A stretch of 64,000 nt of DNA from Opisthorchis felineus (GCA_004794785.1 SJOL01007508.1:435476-499475), one strand, 5' to 3'; shown: positions 36,021-50,357, numbered from the stretch's first letter. Made by a program: numbers and translations. Notes: a model not told the origin generated them from the sequence alone.

Positions 36021-39000
36021 AGTGATATGTGCTTTGTCAAATTTTTATAGAAAGTGTTTTAACCATAGTGCAATCTTTTGCGACCCGCCAATTTTTTGAA
36101 TTTTGGTGTTTATTTCATAGCATCTTCTAGAACCGGAGGAGAGGTACTTCAGGCTGTGCATATGTTTTCAAGTGTAAATGCAACGGGCCATTATTCGAGA
36201 AATATTTATCATTTTATTTAAGCAACCACTGAAAGTTGTCCATGAATATTACACTGTTGTGGAGCTGTTCCATTCGACCACCTACTGTAGGTTCTTCCCA
36301 CTGTCTTTGGTGTAGATGAGTTCATGCACAATTAAAGCTGCTACATTTTATATCAGGCTTTTACACAGGAAGTTTGATAAGGCGTCGGTTACCAGATAGT
36401 TGTACCTTCAGTACTGCAATCCAACGCGTTCAAATCACAGTGGGTTTCGCCCCATAGTAAACACCACTCGGAATGTAATCAGCTGATTCGGCTTGGGCGA
36501 CAAACTAAACAGCATAGAACGGTTGTACTCAACTACCAAAAGCGATCATTGTTGTGATATTCACACGCCTATACAGGCCATGACGCACGCCATACGCAAG
36601 ACCATTGGAGGCAGACCTAATCACTCCACGTATCTGAATGCATGAATGAAACCAGAATAATGGAGTAAAAAAAATGAAAACTGCTTCATTTGTGCAAGTG
36701 TCATCAAGCAGATAACAATCTAAAATATTAAGATATTCCGTCAAATAGTCGAACAATTCTGTGGCGAATAACCTAGAGGCAGTATGGATTTGTCGACTAG
36801 CTGTAATACAGTGAAGCTTTGAAGACCACTAAAATGCAATAAGCTGGAAAGAACTGGACTCAAGCTTTACTGTTGCTGGGCGTAATAAAGAGTGCAGGAT
36901 TTTAAATCTTGACGCAGGACTTCCGGGATCAACCCCCACTTCACCGGCTCACAGTGAGCACAACTGGTTTACCAAAACTGAGTACTCTTGATTGCTGCAA
37001 CCAATTTGAGGCCTCATACGACAAAACAATGACTACTTTAGCACTTCCCGTCAACCTGCTCCTACCTGCGAAAGTTATTTAGGATCATCTGTTGGTCTAG
37101 GTATTTACTAATTATTTGTTCATAATTTGATTCCTGTCAGAATTGAAAACTGTTTTGATTTTAATGCTCAGTACACTCGGAGCTTGACAGAGAGTCTTGG
37201 TTTAACATTCACATCACCATCGATTCAACACCTGTGTTCTTACTCAAACGATTCATTCTGACTGGCCTCTGCCAAAGAAGGCAAGCACTCGACTCAAGAT
37301 TTTCTTTCGTTAGAGGTCGTCTGCAGTGCATGTACCTGACCTGCCCGGAACTGACAATTCAGAGGTTTGCTAACACAAATCCATTAGTGCAAGCTCACTG
37401 ACCTAAAGTACCTACGTGGGCAGAAAGCGAAATGTCTACCGACTTGAATGACTACATAGTAACTGTTCCAGATGCAACAATTGAATAACAAGCTCGCCAG
37501 GACTTCCCAGTTTGAGAGCTCCACAGAAACCAGATACCTTATGCAAGATTTCATTTCTTTTTCATGATTTGTAGTATCTTTATCCTCTTCAACTTCGTTT
37601 AAACGGAACTCATTTTGCTTTCATAGATTCATGCCACACAGGAGAACTACTGGAATTGAGACAGAAATTACGCCATGAAAACTTTGCAGGATGGACACCA
37701 CCACGGTTCCCAGGTCTCTAGAAACAATTTTGGCGGAATTTGCATGGAAGCCTTTGACTAGTGAGTGACTATCCTTGGCTTTACAGATCTCATCCGCGTA
37801 CATTTAGTTTTGTTTTTCTGCCGGAGTGCATTTGGTTTAGGTGCTCGTTTACCCATTTTGTGTTTGACACTTTTAATCCCTTTTGTTTATAGTTATGTGC
37901 TGAAGTAGTTAGTCCCTACTTTTTCATTGCAGGACACAAAGTTTGGAGGATCGATCTTAAATTTTGAAAGGTACACCCGAGTTTGGGTCTTCTGGTGAAA
38001 ATCATAACATGGAGTGGAGCAGATACACGGGATCCGTCCGACAAAACAAACAAACTACTCCATTGAGGCAAACCACAAAACAAAACATTCCCTTGGGTAG
38101 TATACTTCCGTGGTACACTTTGGTTAAATTATCATCGTGAAGTCAAGCTATCAAGACAAAATTTAAAACATAGTTCCTGGTCTTTCTAACGGATGTGTCT
38201 CTGAGAAAGGGACACAATAATGTGCGTGCCTTTGCTATTGGCGAAAATTTACCTGAAGGCAGTAATAACCTATAAAAGCTAATGCAGGCTAAAGTTAGTG
38301 TAAAACTGGGCACGATAAATTAGAGTGTATCAAACTGCCAGTGGCTATCGTTATTTTTATTGGTATTGGAGAATGTGATGACGTGAAAACTGCTAGTACT
38401 TAGAGTTGCTTATTGAAGTGTGATTCGATGAAAAATTTCCACTACTTCTTGGCGGTCCAGTTTATGGGAACTGATCAACAGCGCGCAGAGTCGTTGGCAT
38501 GTCATATATAAATCACGAACATAAAACACTACTGAATAGATAAAGCACCTGTCTTAGACAGAACGGAGGCTCATTGCACAACGCACGTACCACAACACTT
38601 AATGGTCCTCATGTTCACCGTCATCACGCTCACCGCTATTAAGCGTCCATGGTTAATTGCAATATTTATCACCTCTCCAAGATAAAATAATTTGCAACTC
38701 ACGGGAGATGTTTCTTCTGCGGCACGGATAGGTAATATACGTCGCCCAAACAATAAAAGGTATAATGTGCATCGATTCACCAATAGGTCACAGGCTGGAA
38801 AATCACGGGCCTGGCTTGTTCACGTCTTCAGCTATTAGCGCGGATATGTAGCAAGCTGGATACGGTTGTTTCCTGTCGAAAAAGGTCTGAAAATGGTAGG
38901 AAACAATGGTCCGGAGATATATGAGTGCATGGACCTGGTGGTGGTTTCTAGGACAGCAAAACTAGTTGATTCGGCTTATTGCAAATATCGTGACTCAGTT

Positions 39001-42000
39001 GTACCGCATGCCCGGATAGACTTTCTGTCTGCCGAGATTTCCGGTTGCTATATATCGTCCGAATCCCTGGGGGTCGTTTTTTTATCATTCACTCATCCAA
39101 AAAAAGATTGTCATTCCTTGGTTTCGCAAGGTGTATACAAAAGAAAACATTTTGATTTTTGGTCCCTGCGTTTGAGTAAGTAATGAGTATTTAAATATAG
39201 GTACGGAATCCACAATATTACTGGCAGACAGTTTAGTCACAAATCCTTATCGACCTTCATGCATATTCCTGCGAAAGCGGATATAATTGCAACTCGGGTT
39301 TTGCTAATTTTCATGGCCCAAATTCGACAACTTTTTCATCGACACGCCTTACAATTTGACCGGTAACTATTTAACTTACCCTATAATTATTTTTCTCACA
39401 GCTTAATTTAGGGTTTTTGAAATTGATTATCTTGAAAGTTCTAAGCCGTCAATAGACAATGGCGGAATTTTCGACACCGGGAATTCCCTAGCTTGCTCGG
39501 ACGATGTGCGCAGTTGCTTTCTTTGGTGGAATATTTGTGGGCAAAGTGACTTGATTTACGGGAGCTTAGAGGCTCGGTCATTCGAATTTCCAATGAATAG
39601 AGCTTCATTTTTGCCTACAACTAGGAAACTGTTTTTTATTTACGGTCCAAAATGGAGGATTGAAAGTTAAGCTGGTCCATGAGAGGTGATATGTCCGAAT
39701 CCAATTACAAAACTACCAGTTGATGTCGATCCAATTTATCTTGGCCGGAATTAGTTGTGTCAGAGTTTTATTTGTATACCAAGACGACATTTTGGATTTT
39801 GATAGTTAAATTAGTGTTTTTTTAAATAAACATTTTTGCAGCAACCGCAATAATAAAACTACTACTGAGGCCTATATTCAAACTACTAAATAATAATGTT
39901 ATATACTCTAAATGGCAGTAGTGATAAGAACTGTAAACCACCTGTGAAATGATGGGAAGTTGCCGAGCTTACCTGAGGAAAAATATTGGTTCGTGGAGCT
40001 TAGCGTCTATCGCCCAGGGCTAGTTATTCATCACGTGAAAACCTGCTAAGCAAACGTGTGAATCCGTTTGATAACTAATGAGCATGTTAACCAGGGACTG
40101 TTTCGGCTAGATAAGCGCAAAGCAATTACCCGCTGTCTTTCAGCGGGCTGCATAATGTAAATTAACTGAACCAAAAGTAACGCGATGTTCCGCAAGAAAC
40201 ACTGAGCGTTTGCAGGAATAAGGATGCGCAGCAGTGGGAATGTAAGCTTACAAAACGCGATCCTATTGGAATTTGTTAGATAAGCAAACGTTTCGAATTC
40301 CACTTCAGTTTGCCTTGAACTTGTTAATAGATTAGCTGGGTAATTTTCAGTGAGAGACGTGGAAATTTATTTGGTTTAAATAGTTTACGCAATTATGGAT
40401 TATGCAGCCGAACCTCAAAACAACACCCACAAACGGGACTAGTCGAACGCGATCGTACTTCCGCTTGACTACGAGTTTCATTGTTTATGTCACGAAAATA
40501 GCTGAAGTCAGCCCAGTCATCACCGAACCTGTGTCTTACGAGAAGTGGAAAAAGAATGTACACCGGATGATCCACCAGAACAGTGTTTTTAGGTTAAATT
40601 TTTTCTGAGTAGTCCATCAATAGATTCCCATTTTCATTTATGGTTCTAAACCACTGAAGGGTAAACTGAGCAGTTAAACAGCTTTCTTGAGAGAATCACT
40701 GTTGCTTGAGACGTCATCTTTTGCGCTTCCAACATACAGCAGTTCACTTTAACAACCTTCTCTTTCAAAGAGACTAACAGTTTCGGTGAGGTTTGCCGGA
40801 CTGGTTACCTTGTTGAGAACATTGTCAGCTTTTAACGAAAGCATCGCTCACACCTGTGGATCAGGGATATTCTACTCAAAATTCCCGTGTCAGGAAATTG
40901 GCCAGTTGCTTTTTGATTTCATTTAGTACCAACTGCTTATGTGGCAACCCCTGAGCAGGTATAAATTTAATAGAATCTCGATACGCGTCACATTCTATAC
41001 ATTCTGATGCAGTTAGTCTGTTTAACCGGTAAGAGAGTCTTGAGGCACCGCACTGCATATTGTGTCATTAGCGCACGTCAACAGCATACTTTCTTGGTTG
41101 TGCCGAAATTTCAAATCATGACCTCTAACAGGCGGAGCTGTTGTGTCCTAACTATTCCAACAATGTACACCTGATGCAGTTGGATATTTCGGTATAGACG
41201 GGCAAATAATTTTGGACCCGGTCAAAACTGTCTGTCTATTCCACAGTATCCTATTAGGATAAGTTTCACGATTCACGCATGTCGGAGATATGTGGTTCGA
41301 ATACTGGTGCCACCGGGAACATGCACCACTGATTAGCATTGAAAACAATGGCAGTGGAGATTAATTACACTTCCATTTGCTATGGATTAACCAGGGTAAC
41401 TACCGGGAAGTTAGTATATGTTCAACCACATGGTCTTCTTTACCTTACTTGCCTCCTGCGTAGGTAACTTATCCGTCACTATAGGGTACCTGGCTTGATT
41501 ACTCAAAGGTGGTGATTTATTAGCCGTCAGTATGGGGGTAATACACGCTTCAAAGGAAAGCCAGAAGTCGGTCACTCCGAAGCTGGTTGCTCTAGGAATA
41601 AAAGGTTTGCATCCGAAAGGACCTAAACAAAGCAAAATTTCGGGTCACCACGTACTTTTCATTCCCCGAGGAGTGCGCACCAATACAACAATATCAGGTA
41701 AATTTCACCGGCTTCTGCTCACCCAGAATTTTTTTAATTCTGGTATTTCTAAGGTATTGCTCATTCTCCAGAAAGGACTATTTTCTAAGAAGAAATGCGC
41801 TTTATTGGTCTGCTTGGTCTCTTCTTACCTGACTCTCGGGCAGTTGATTTTCTTGAACTTGTTTTGACTTTATCAGCTATCTTTCATTCCATACGGTATA
41901 CACGATTCTTTCAACAGGAAATTCATTTGCACAAAAAACATTTTTGCTCATTACACATAACTTGAAATACCATTCTGTAGTAATTATGTCATTTACAGTA

Positions 42001-45000
42001 GAACCACCGTGGATAGTACAGTGGATAGGTACTGTCAAACAGGTGCGCCCAGACCATTAGTTAGGAGGGACCTGGCAACATTTCATTAGATAGTGTAAGC
42101 TATCATTATAGCCGATATCATGGGAGAGTTTGGGTGCCATTTGAAGGAACTAACTAAAATTGACTAACCCACAAAATCTGCTTTTAAGGCGCAACATCTT
42201 CTAGTCTAGCAACCCACGTTACTCAGAAGGTAAGGTCGCTGAAAACGCTCCAACAGACCACCACGGGTTCCATTTCTCTTAAGCCTCTTTAGTTCGTGTA
42301 GCCTCCAAGATAAGCTCAAGCGTATGTCCTACTTGCACACTATATTGTACGCACTTAATGAACTAGGCTCGTTTGCGAAATCCATTGATGTATATTTGGA
42401 GAGTTTACCGCAACCTTACGAGTACCCTAAACCTTCAAGAAAGTATGCTGCAACATCTTGAATATCCTGCCCACAAGAATGGCTCCTGTGCAGCACATTC
42501 AGTCAAAAAGAATCAAAAAGCGAAGGGTTCAGTAAGTTAATTGTAAACATTGACGTAATACTCAGGTGAGTGGTGTATATAGTCAGTGATAAAGCCGTCT
42601 GTTTTCAAGGTGACCGCGATTAAGCGTCTAAGATAAACTGGAAGATATTGGCCATGCTGAACGCCTACATAATGACTAGATAATCCAAGACGGCTGAGTA
42701 AGCAGTGAGTTATTTTTGCTTGAAACACCATTATGATTAAATTTGAAGCGTAAAAACAAATGAACTGCCTTGAACCAACTCGTTTTTTCTTCACTTTCTG
42801 AAAGAATTGTGAATATGACAGAAATCTGCTCGCGTGACTTATATGGCGCACTTTAACGGAGTGTGATCGGTTTTACCAAGAATAATATCTTAGTATTCGC
42901 AGCTAGAATTTATTCAGACCATCGACGCGCGGCCTTTGGATTCTCACGTATTGTCTGTTACACTTTCAGTGCCAAAGGACATAAACCATGAACCATCACG
43001 CACATACATATGCACAAGAATTATTAAGCACTCCATGTACGAAGACAGCGAATATTTATGTAAAATAAAAAAAGCACAGCTAATACACAGAAAAAGAGAA
43101 TCAAAGCTTTATACAAACGGAGCTGCCGGTCTCAAGCGGTAGAAACATTGTACAAATTTCTTAGGGAATCAGCTTACACAAACTGATGTGGCTGGACAGA
43201 GTAAACACAAAGGCGTACATATTGACAGTAGACGGCCTAAACAGAATGAAACGAAGTTTCGGAGTTCCATCTCATTTTTCCAGACATTCAACAATAATGC
43301 TCCTATATTTAGCCTTATTCCAAACAGCTGTCAAGCACACAAACCCAGTAACATAATCGCATTGTATAGATTTGTTTAGAGAGCTAGTCTGATAGTAAAT
43401 GCGATTCGACTGAATCAAAACCAGTATTCTGGTTGCCGAAAGGGAGTTTCATGCTGTCAGACGATTGCTATTCCAGAGTGAAGGACGCCGGCGAAATTTG
43501 ACATAATGCTTTACATTACAACTTTTATTGAGAAACCGTCACACCAGGTGAAGGAAAGTGACTGCGTCCAATCCCGTAGCTTAGCAATTACGGGGTCCTC
43601 CATGAGCACATTAGGAAGCCACCATTGATTACCTGACCATTCGTGAGTAGTCGGGGTCTTAAATTCCGACACGTATGCTGGACCAAGCAAAAATACTGAA
43701 TTTACGTGAGGTTTGCGCATAAAGAGATTTGGCCAACTCTTCATATTAAAGTCGACTGTGCAAACTGTGAACCTGAAACGTCGGCCACTGAGGCATACCG
43801 AATTTAGCAGTCGGTACTGTTTTTTAAATGTGCTCTTTTTGTTTACTGTTGTTTTCAGAGCTTCATTCCCGTGAGTAATATTCCATTCAGCCATACCTCT
43901 AGGTGGGGATTGGTTTGTGTGCCACAAATTCTAGTGTATTCAAGAGATTCAACAATTTAATCTTTCGTCTTTATTGCTCTAACTTATAGATGTTTCGTTG
44001 CCAATTGAACGAATAAATTGCACGGCTCTCCAGGTGTAAGATAGTGCATACTGCCGCTGCTGTGTGGATGATCAAGTCTTCGATTGAACTGACCATGACC
44101 CAGGTGGTGAGGATACTTTAGTGCCACACAAAACCTACGAAGAGGCTCGTAATATAGCAGCATATGAATCACTCCACAATAATCTTCGCTAAAAGATGGA
44201 TAATCAGATTCTTACTTAACGTTTACGGTGATTTTCCTGGCGCGGTAAAACCATTACAAGGGTTATAATTTTGGTATCAAATAGTTTGTAAGCAGTTGTT
44301 GTCATTCAAAATCCTAAAATTCTGTATTCATTGGTGTGGTCAAATCAGTTTATATAACATACGGATGTGACTTTCTCAGATTAATCGGTTACGTGAAATC
44401 AGGTGGGGTTAGATAACGTCTAAACAGTACATAATTTTGACGTTTAATGTAGCAGGGTTGTTGATCATAATGGCGATCCCGCTGCGTGTCGTCAAAGTGA
44501 GATTTAAAGCAGCAGCAAATGACATGCAATATTAATTCCACCAGGGTTATTTCTTGTGATCATTGTTGAAACTATACTTTTCATCCATTGCATAGATCGT
44601 TTCCTCAATGGTACAGCGCTACTTCAACAGCTTTTTCAAACACATGCCCAATTAGTTTGAATCAAACGCAATTTTCTGATGAGCAACTTTGGGTGTAACT
44701 GAACCCTAAGCTTCACAGTAGCTAAAGCAAATAAATTATGGTGAACTTTTTTAGGTGGTCAACTCACACATCTGGTGTATAATGGAGGTAATCAATACGC
44801 AGCTGTTTTTGTCTTTAGATATGTCCTCAAACTTGGTGGGTCGAGAGGCTGGTCTCCAGGGACACGACGTTCGTGGCATGCGTTCATCTTGCTGAATTAT
44901 GTGAGTAATGCATTCAACGCCAAACTTATGTCTTCTCACACTATTCAGATTAGGATGTTGTGTTTTTTCCGAGGAACCATGTCGTTACTCAATGAAATAA

Positions 45001-46774
45001 CTCAGGAAGACAAGCCGGTTCTTCGCAAATCAAAATAATACTAATGTTTATGTTTTGCAGCACGTGTTCCGAGCAACAGTTTTCACATAAAAGAATGATG
45101 TTTGCAGCCTCAGGCATATAGATATTTACGGTTAGGCAAACAGAACGATTCCTCAAACAGATGCTTCTTTTATCCAATACACTTTCTGACTTTTGTATGA
45201 GCACAAAGATGAGTTATAACGTTTCAGATTGAATTTTTGAATATGTGGATTGAAGTGAATTTGAACTGAATTTCGGAAGATCTCACGTATTTTACCAGCA
45301 ATTTGCATATTCTCAGCATCAGGACTAAATTAAGCTAAAGAAGTAGTTTGATTATACACAGGAGTCATGCCTTATCTTCTGAAGGAATAGTTCAGTCCAC
45401 AAAGCACTGTTTGAATAACGAATCCCTTTCCAGGGTGAAAACAGAATGTCCACTGTGGCAAACGTTGGTGGAAATAATTGTGCCATACCAGATCAAAACC
45501 GTAATTTTCTCAACTCAAGCACTCAGTCACAAGGCACCTGTATATTTCCGTGGGTAACAAGAAGTTCACTTCAGATCGGCTTTTAAAGGAATATTTACCG
45601 GCCACGCTATTCTGGAAATAATCACGGTACAAGGTTGTTATTATGAGATAGTATGTTCATGATCGCATATCTGATGAACACCGTGTGGTAATAATGGACA
45701 TCTATCACTCAAGTTATCCGTTCTTTCATCGGTTTGTACTAGAAAAGTCCTTAAAGAATTTGAAGCAACGCATTTTCTCCTTTGGGCCGGACAAACGACT
45801 TGGTAGCGTAATTCCCATGGATCTGTTCACTGGAATTCACGGTACCCTGACATTTCAATATCGAGCCAGGTGGCTAGATTTTACGATGTGGCTAACTCAC
45901 AGATAAAAGTAGCATTCTACATTTGCAGAAATCACACTGAGGGTGCTATTAAGTATGTGTAAATTGGGCATTGTATGAAAGATGCTTTTTCTTGCCTTGC
46001 ATCAAACTGAAGTAGAGGGAATGCTTGCGTCCAATGGTGCACGCCGTCCTCATCGACAGAGCTGTAAGGGTCTCAAGTTTTTCAAGCTGCTAGCACAAAA
46101 AGTCCATGGATGAGCGATCCTTCGGGAAGCACAAAGTTTGTGGGCTTTTTCACAATTCAGCATTTCGTTGGGCTACTGAAAATGACAATGCATATAATTG
46201 CGGCCGCAGGGCAGTATTTTTTGTATGTCACCAAACTCTTTTATCCCTGTTCGACACAAGCCCACAGGTAGCGGTAAGTCTGATGCACGGCGGGTGCATT
46301 TTATACTCAAAGTATGTGGCTAACGAAACGACTTTTGCTCACACCATCTGCCATTTTCAGTTTCCATTGCACATATTACGATGGAATAGTTCCCTCCCGA
46401 TCACAAGGTGGCCAGGAGGCGACAAAGGTTTGCAATATTCGATGGCCCTTGGAAATTGGAAACCAAAAAAACAACAAACCTAAATATATTGCTGGGATTC
46501 TATTTTTGTTAGCGGTCATTTTGGAACCGTTCCAGATTGTTCCGCGGGCCTGGTTATTTGGAAATAACATCTATGTCTTTTTCGAAAGTTTAAGCTCCTC
46601 CATCTGCCCCAACAGACAACCAGAACCATTTTGTCCGGCATAGTTTAGGCACTTTTCCTGTGCTATCTATAAAAGTGACCACATTGTCAACCTCACTAAA
46701 TAATTCTATAAAACGACCCGGCGTATTCAGGGTGATTTGTTTGACCTCGCAGCTTTTTCTGTCAATCTTCCCAG
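36021..46774. other. No supported gene over about 10.7 kb
   Basis: Open frames such as 38866-39183 (+), 41532-41867 (+), 42537-42851 (-), 43511-43927 (-, 138 codons from TTG) and 46106-46483 (+) carry no recognisable domain. The last contains a good GTAAGT donor after 46274 (phase 0), so 46106-46274 could be an exon, but I found no convincing acceptor. A B-box-like GGTTCGAATAC near 41292 lacks an A box and a cloverleaf. Confidence 0.4.
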
Positions 46775-46866
46775 ATCCTGAAGTCCTGAATGATACCGAA
46801 AGTTATGTTCACTTTGCGATGGTACGCTTCTTGCTGATTCGGGTGAAGACGAATCTTCAACGGCCG
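46775..46866 (+). CDS. Candidate internal exon with strong splice sites
   Basis: A textbook acceptor, 'tttttctgtcaatcttcccag', precedes 46775, and a CCG|GTAAGG donor follows 46866. The 92-base exon enters in phase 1 and leaves in phase 0, coding for about 30 residues. The first half is acidic and polar; the second is a Val/Phe/Leu/Ile run followed by Arg and Lys. The product is not recognised. The phase-0 end would be compatible with a phase-0 acceptor at 50928 ahead of the RASL10 coding region, but this link is only arithmetic. Confidence 0.33.
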
Positions 46867-47101
46867 GTAAGGATACATGAACCAAGATTTTGTGGTTGAA
46901 ATCAGCCGAATGATCATCACGCTCTTAGTTTCAACAATGATCTCTTTTTTGTTCAAAACCAGTACTGTCGGTGTATCACTGCCTTCATATTGGACTTGGT
47001 CAACCGAAGCAGCACTAGCTGGATGTTCAGTGGGGTTTTTCGGTCCATGTAGAACCGAGCAATATTATAGGACAAGAGGCTTAACAAGTGTATTATGATG
47101 C

Positions 47102-47230
47102 TTACTTTCCTGGAGTTCTGCATCTTGCTTCTAATTTTTCAGCTATTGGCTCTTCTTCATGATATTTTGCGTTGTTTTCAGTGTCCACCAGTTTAACCGT
47201 TTTCTCGACAGCTGTCTTTGACAGATCCAT
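47102..47230 (-). CDS. Candidate exon, acidic hydrophilic peptide
   Basis: From an ATG at 47230 the minus strand gives a highly charged frame, opening MDLSKTAVEKTVKLVDTEN and rich in Glu, Lys and Ala, with good codon quality. A GTAAGC donor follows base 47106; unspliced, the frame ends at TAA 47104-47102. A second frame (47143-47562, 139 codons from an ATG) overlaps on the same strand. The exon may continue from that frame across a frameshift, or start at its own ATG. I do not recognise either peptide. An initial or internal exon of a minus-strand gene is possible. Confidence 0.3.
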   Translation of the reverse strand: MDLSKTAVEKTVKLVDTENNAKYHEEEPIAEKLEARCRTPGK

Positions 47231-49945
47231 GTGCGCCACGTTTCACTATTCCAGGGATGCTTGTGGTTGTTCCGGTGGAAGGTTGTAAGCCCATATCTTT
47301 GTCGGTGAAACGTCACAAGCTCTCTGTTGTTCGGTGAACTACACTTTGCGCCTACACTTCTCCGTAAATTTGCGATCAGTGATTCATCAATGGTGTACAC
47401 TGTCAGACAGGCTAGAAAGGAACAGGCAGAATTACCGCTTGATCCATTTCCTCCGTGGTGGGTAGGGAACTTTTCCCCTTGTATCAAAATGTGCTCAGTT
47501 TGATCCGGTATCCGTTGTTTGACGTTGTTCGGTAGCCGGCATCCTACTGTCACTTCCATCATGTTACTTCATCGACTCCCTGTTGCGGCCAAGGTCCGAC
47601 GAGATACTTTGCGGTGCTGACCCGCACAATTTGAACCAAAGTTCAATTACAGTGATACCGGACGTTTAGTCATAGGTCAAGTATAACTTGAAATTATTGT
47701 TGGTTGAACAGGCTCAGTGATGTATTTTGATGATTCACACCCCTCATCTCAGACGAACATAGTGCAGAATGTCGGCCACATGGGTGATTTGTGATCGGTC
47801 AATGATAAAACCATGTGAACAATGCCACGTAGACACTAAAAAATTTACAGTAGTAACTGATCCACAAGGTTTATTATCACTAGAGATTTATGCGCAATTC
47901 AGGGCTTGAATGAATCCGTCCAGGTCTACCGATTACGATCTGTAATAGGAAACAAAATAGGCGTCACCGGCTGGGATTTGCGATTTGCTGGAAAATGTAC
48001 AGCTATATCAGGCAGATAACCGATTTTGGTAACTAATAATGTATACTTAAGGCAGCCTCAGCAAGAGGATAAATATTACATGGCATAAACGCTTCAGATT
48101 TTGATAGAAGGGTAATGTGAGCTATTGATTGGGGTTGCAAATTGACGTGTAAAATTGGAGCGAATCTCGCACAAGCTCTAAAATACAAGAAAGTTCAAGT
48201 GGTGGAACCATCGGAATAGCAATTTTATTCTTAGGTATTTAACTGTATGGGAAAGGCTCAGACTTTATAACCCCATATCAAAGTCATTGTTTTGTGGCAT
48301 TTTGGACCATAAGAGGTCAAAGTGAACAACGCCTATCCATATGGCAGGTGGTCGATTTTTTCCCTTAACATCTAACCTACCCGAATCGGATTTAAATGCT
48401 TTCTCTACTGAAGATAAATGAGTACACTACCCAGCGTTCAGCTCTGTAGCAACTAATTAATTGATAGTTTGCCAAACTTACACACCCAAGGTACAAAAAC
48501 GTACCTAAATGCCATAAATTTTGAAAGGTCTTTTGCTGTCGTTACGAAACTGTACTACTCTCCGACTTATAAAAGATCCATTTTTTTAGACAACCACCAT
48601 TGTTTTTTCAGAAGCTTCACAGTGCATTGACGGCGCCCTAGCCTGCAGAAGCCCCCAGGATATAGCGACAAATTTCTTATTGACACCTCTGTTGCACCGT
48701 GTTGCTTTGTGATTTGGCATCAGACACCCAGGACGCGCCTTGGGCTAAATGTCCATCAAGCTTCAGTGTCTCTTTTTAGTCAATGTTGCCACATAACCGA
48801 AACACAGGGCCGATCAGACCCAGATTCCGGTTGGCTGACGAGATGTTTGAGTTTATGAAGACCCCTACAGTGTGCGCATGTGCTTTCAGCTACTGGTTGT
48901 CGCAATGGGTTCGGGTGTCCGAATTTACTAGCTCACATAGACGTACTGAATGATTCTGGAGATCACATCTTCTGTGTAGCATTCCTATCGACTACAAATC
49001 CATTTATAAAACCAACAAGCTAACCAAAATTTGACAGAGACATACATATTATCTTTACATTTGAAAGTGCAAAGCTGGCCTATCCGAGGTAACTTGAGAC
49101 AGTTGCTTTTATCGACCTAGTGAAGTAGACCCAAGGGGATATGTCCAAGTCTATAAAGTCCCCCCGGGCATTTTGATTTACGAAAAGTTGCTGCTCTGGT
49201 TACCGGAAAAGCCGAAGTGCTGAAATTCATGTGGGAAGTGACGAAAATGTGTCAGCACTGACATAAAATGACGTTTACTGATACACAAATAAGTCGTTAT
49301 CATTAGTATGGCAGCTGTAACAGATGTTTTTGGATGAAGCAATGTAACTGAATAACAAATGAGTATTCAAATACTAACAAATTACCGAACCAAGCCGTGT
49401 GTTAAAGTGGAAAGAAGGTTCTCTCACAGCTAAGATCTCAGGACGTTTGCACTAGTTTGCGGCATACATGGAACCGTGCACCTAGTTAACTTATCTTGGC
49501 CTATGAACATCGTCTATACCTCTGTATTTGGCAGAAGGTTATAACCCCGTTATTAGTGGGGGAGATGTTTTATCAGGTTTGGGATGGGACTTGCTACTAA
49601 ACTGAGTGCATCGTATAGACATAACTGATGATAGGCATCTTCACGCAAAACGGAGGGTGCAGTTCTAGCGAGGATGGAGTATAAGCAAACACATATGACC
49701 TCCATATATTAGATAATAGGTAACATTAGGACAAACTTCATGTACCTTCTTCTTCGTAACCTTTATTAACTGCACACCGTCCACATGTACTTGGGATGCA
49801 GCGTTTATAATGAGTTTTAACTAGGGATATGATGGAGCTAATCAGGTTGGATGCAAACGGAGGAGCAAACTAGCAAGCCGGAGGTCCGACGACTACGATG
49901 AAAAAACGGGACTGAAAGGGTTGCAGCGAAAACCAACGTTATCGG
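47231..49945. other. No supported gene
   Basis: The left part holds the 139-codon minus frame up to 47562, which has no recognisable domain. From 47.6 to 49.9 kb I see no open frame longer than about 60 codons, no repeat and no RNA gene. Confidence 0.45.
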
Positions 49946-49985
49946 GATCGATGAGGGCCGGTACTTATACCGGCCCTCATCGATC
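49946..49985. repeat. Perfect 18-bp stem, 4-base loop
   Basis: GATCGATGAGGGCCGGTA (49946-49963), loop CTTA, then the exact complement TACCGGCCCTCATCGATC (49968-49985). It is 40 bases in all and GC-rich in the middle of the stem. It lies about 900 bases upstream of the RASL10 coding exon. An uninterrupted stem of this length is far from chance expectation. It is too short for a typical microRNA precursor, and no terminal-repeat element is visible around it. Confidence 0.95.
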
Positions 49986-50357
49986 ACTCATCGGTTCACA
50001 ATGCTGTGGCTGACCCCAGTTAAACGACGTGCTGTTACCTAAAGCTCGAAAAAGCAAACTCCGACCTATGGATACTCACGAGGACCGATTATGCTTATCA
50101 GCCGAAGGTTTGTCGCCCGTGACTGTGCTAGATTGGCTTCCTGCATGAATGTAAAATCGCGAAAATATATATTACACCCCAAGCATAATTTTGCTGTTGC
50201 TTAACCCTGGTGCCCATTTGGCTAGCTGCAGATTCAAGGACAGTGTGAGTTACAGGATTTGTGCGTAAAAATCAAGACGATGTAAAACACTGTGAATGCT
50301 GAAATGTGTTAATTTAATAAGGTGTTAGCGTCATGAATTTCAGTGAATCAGCTTTGT
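49986..50357. other. No supported gene; spacer before the antisense exon
   Basis: No open frames of note. The segment runs up to the putative polyadenylation signal of the minus-strand exon. Confidence 0.4.

Noticed and set aside
36430..36460. GGGGCGAAACCC on the minus strand, resembling the 3' half of a hammerhead
   Set aside because: There is no CUGAUGA with a matching stem II strand upstream.
41278..41330. B-box-like GGTTCGAATAC suggesting a tRNA
   Set aside because: No A box at the right distance and no cloverleaf can be drawn.
43511..43927. 138-codon minus frame
   Set aside because: It starts at TTG, with no acceptor identified and no domain recognised.
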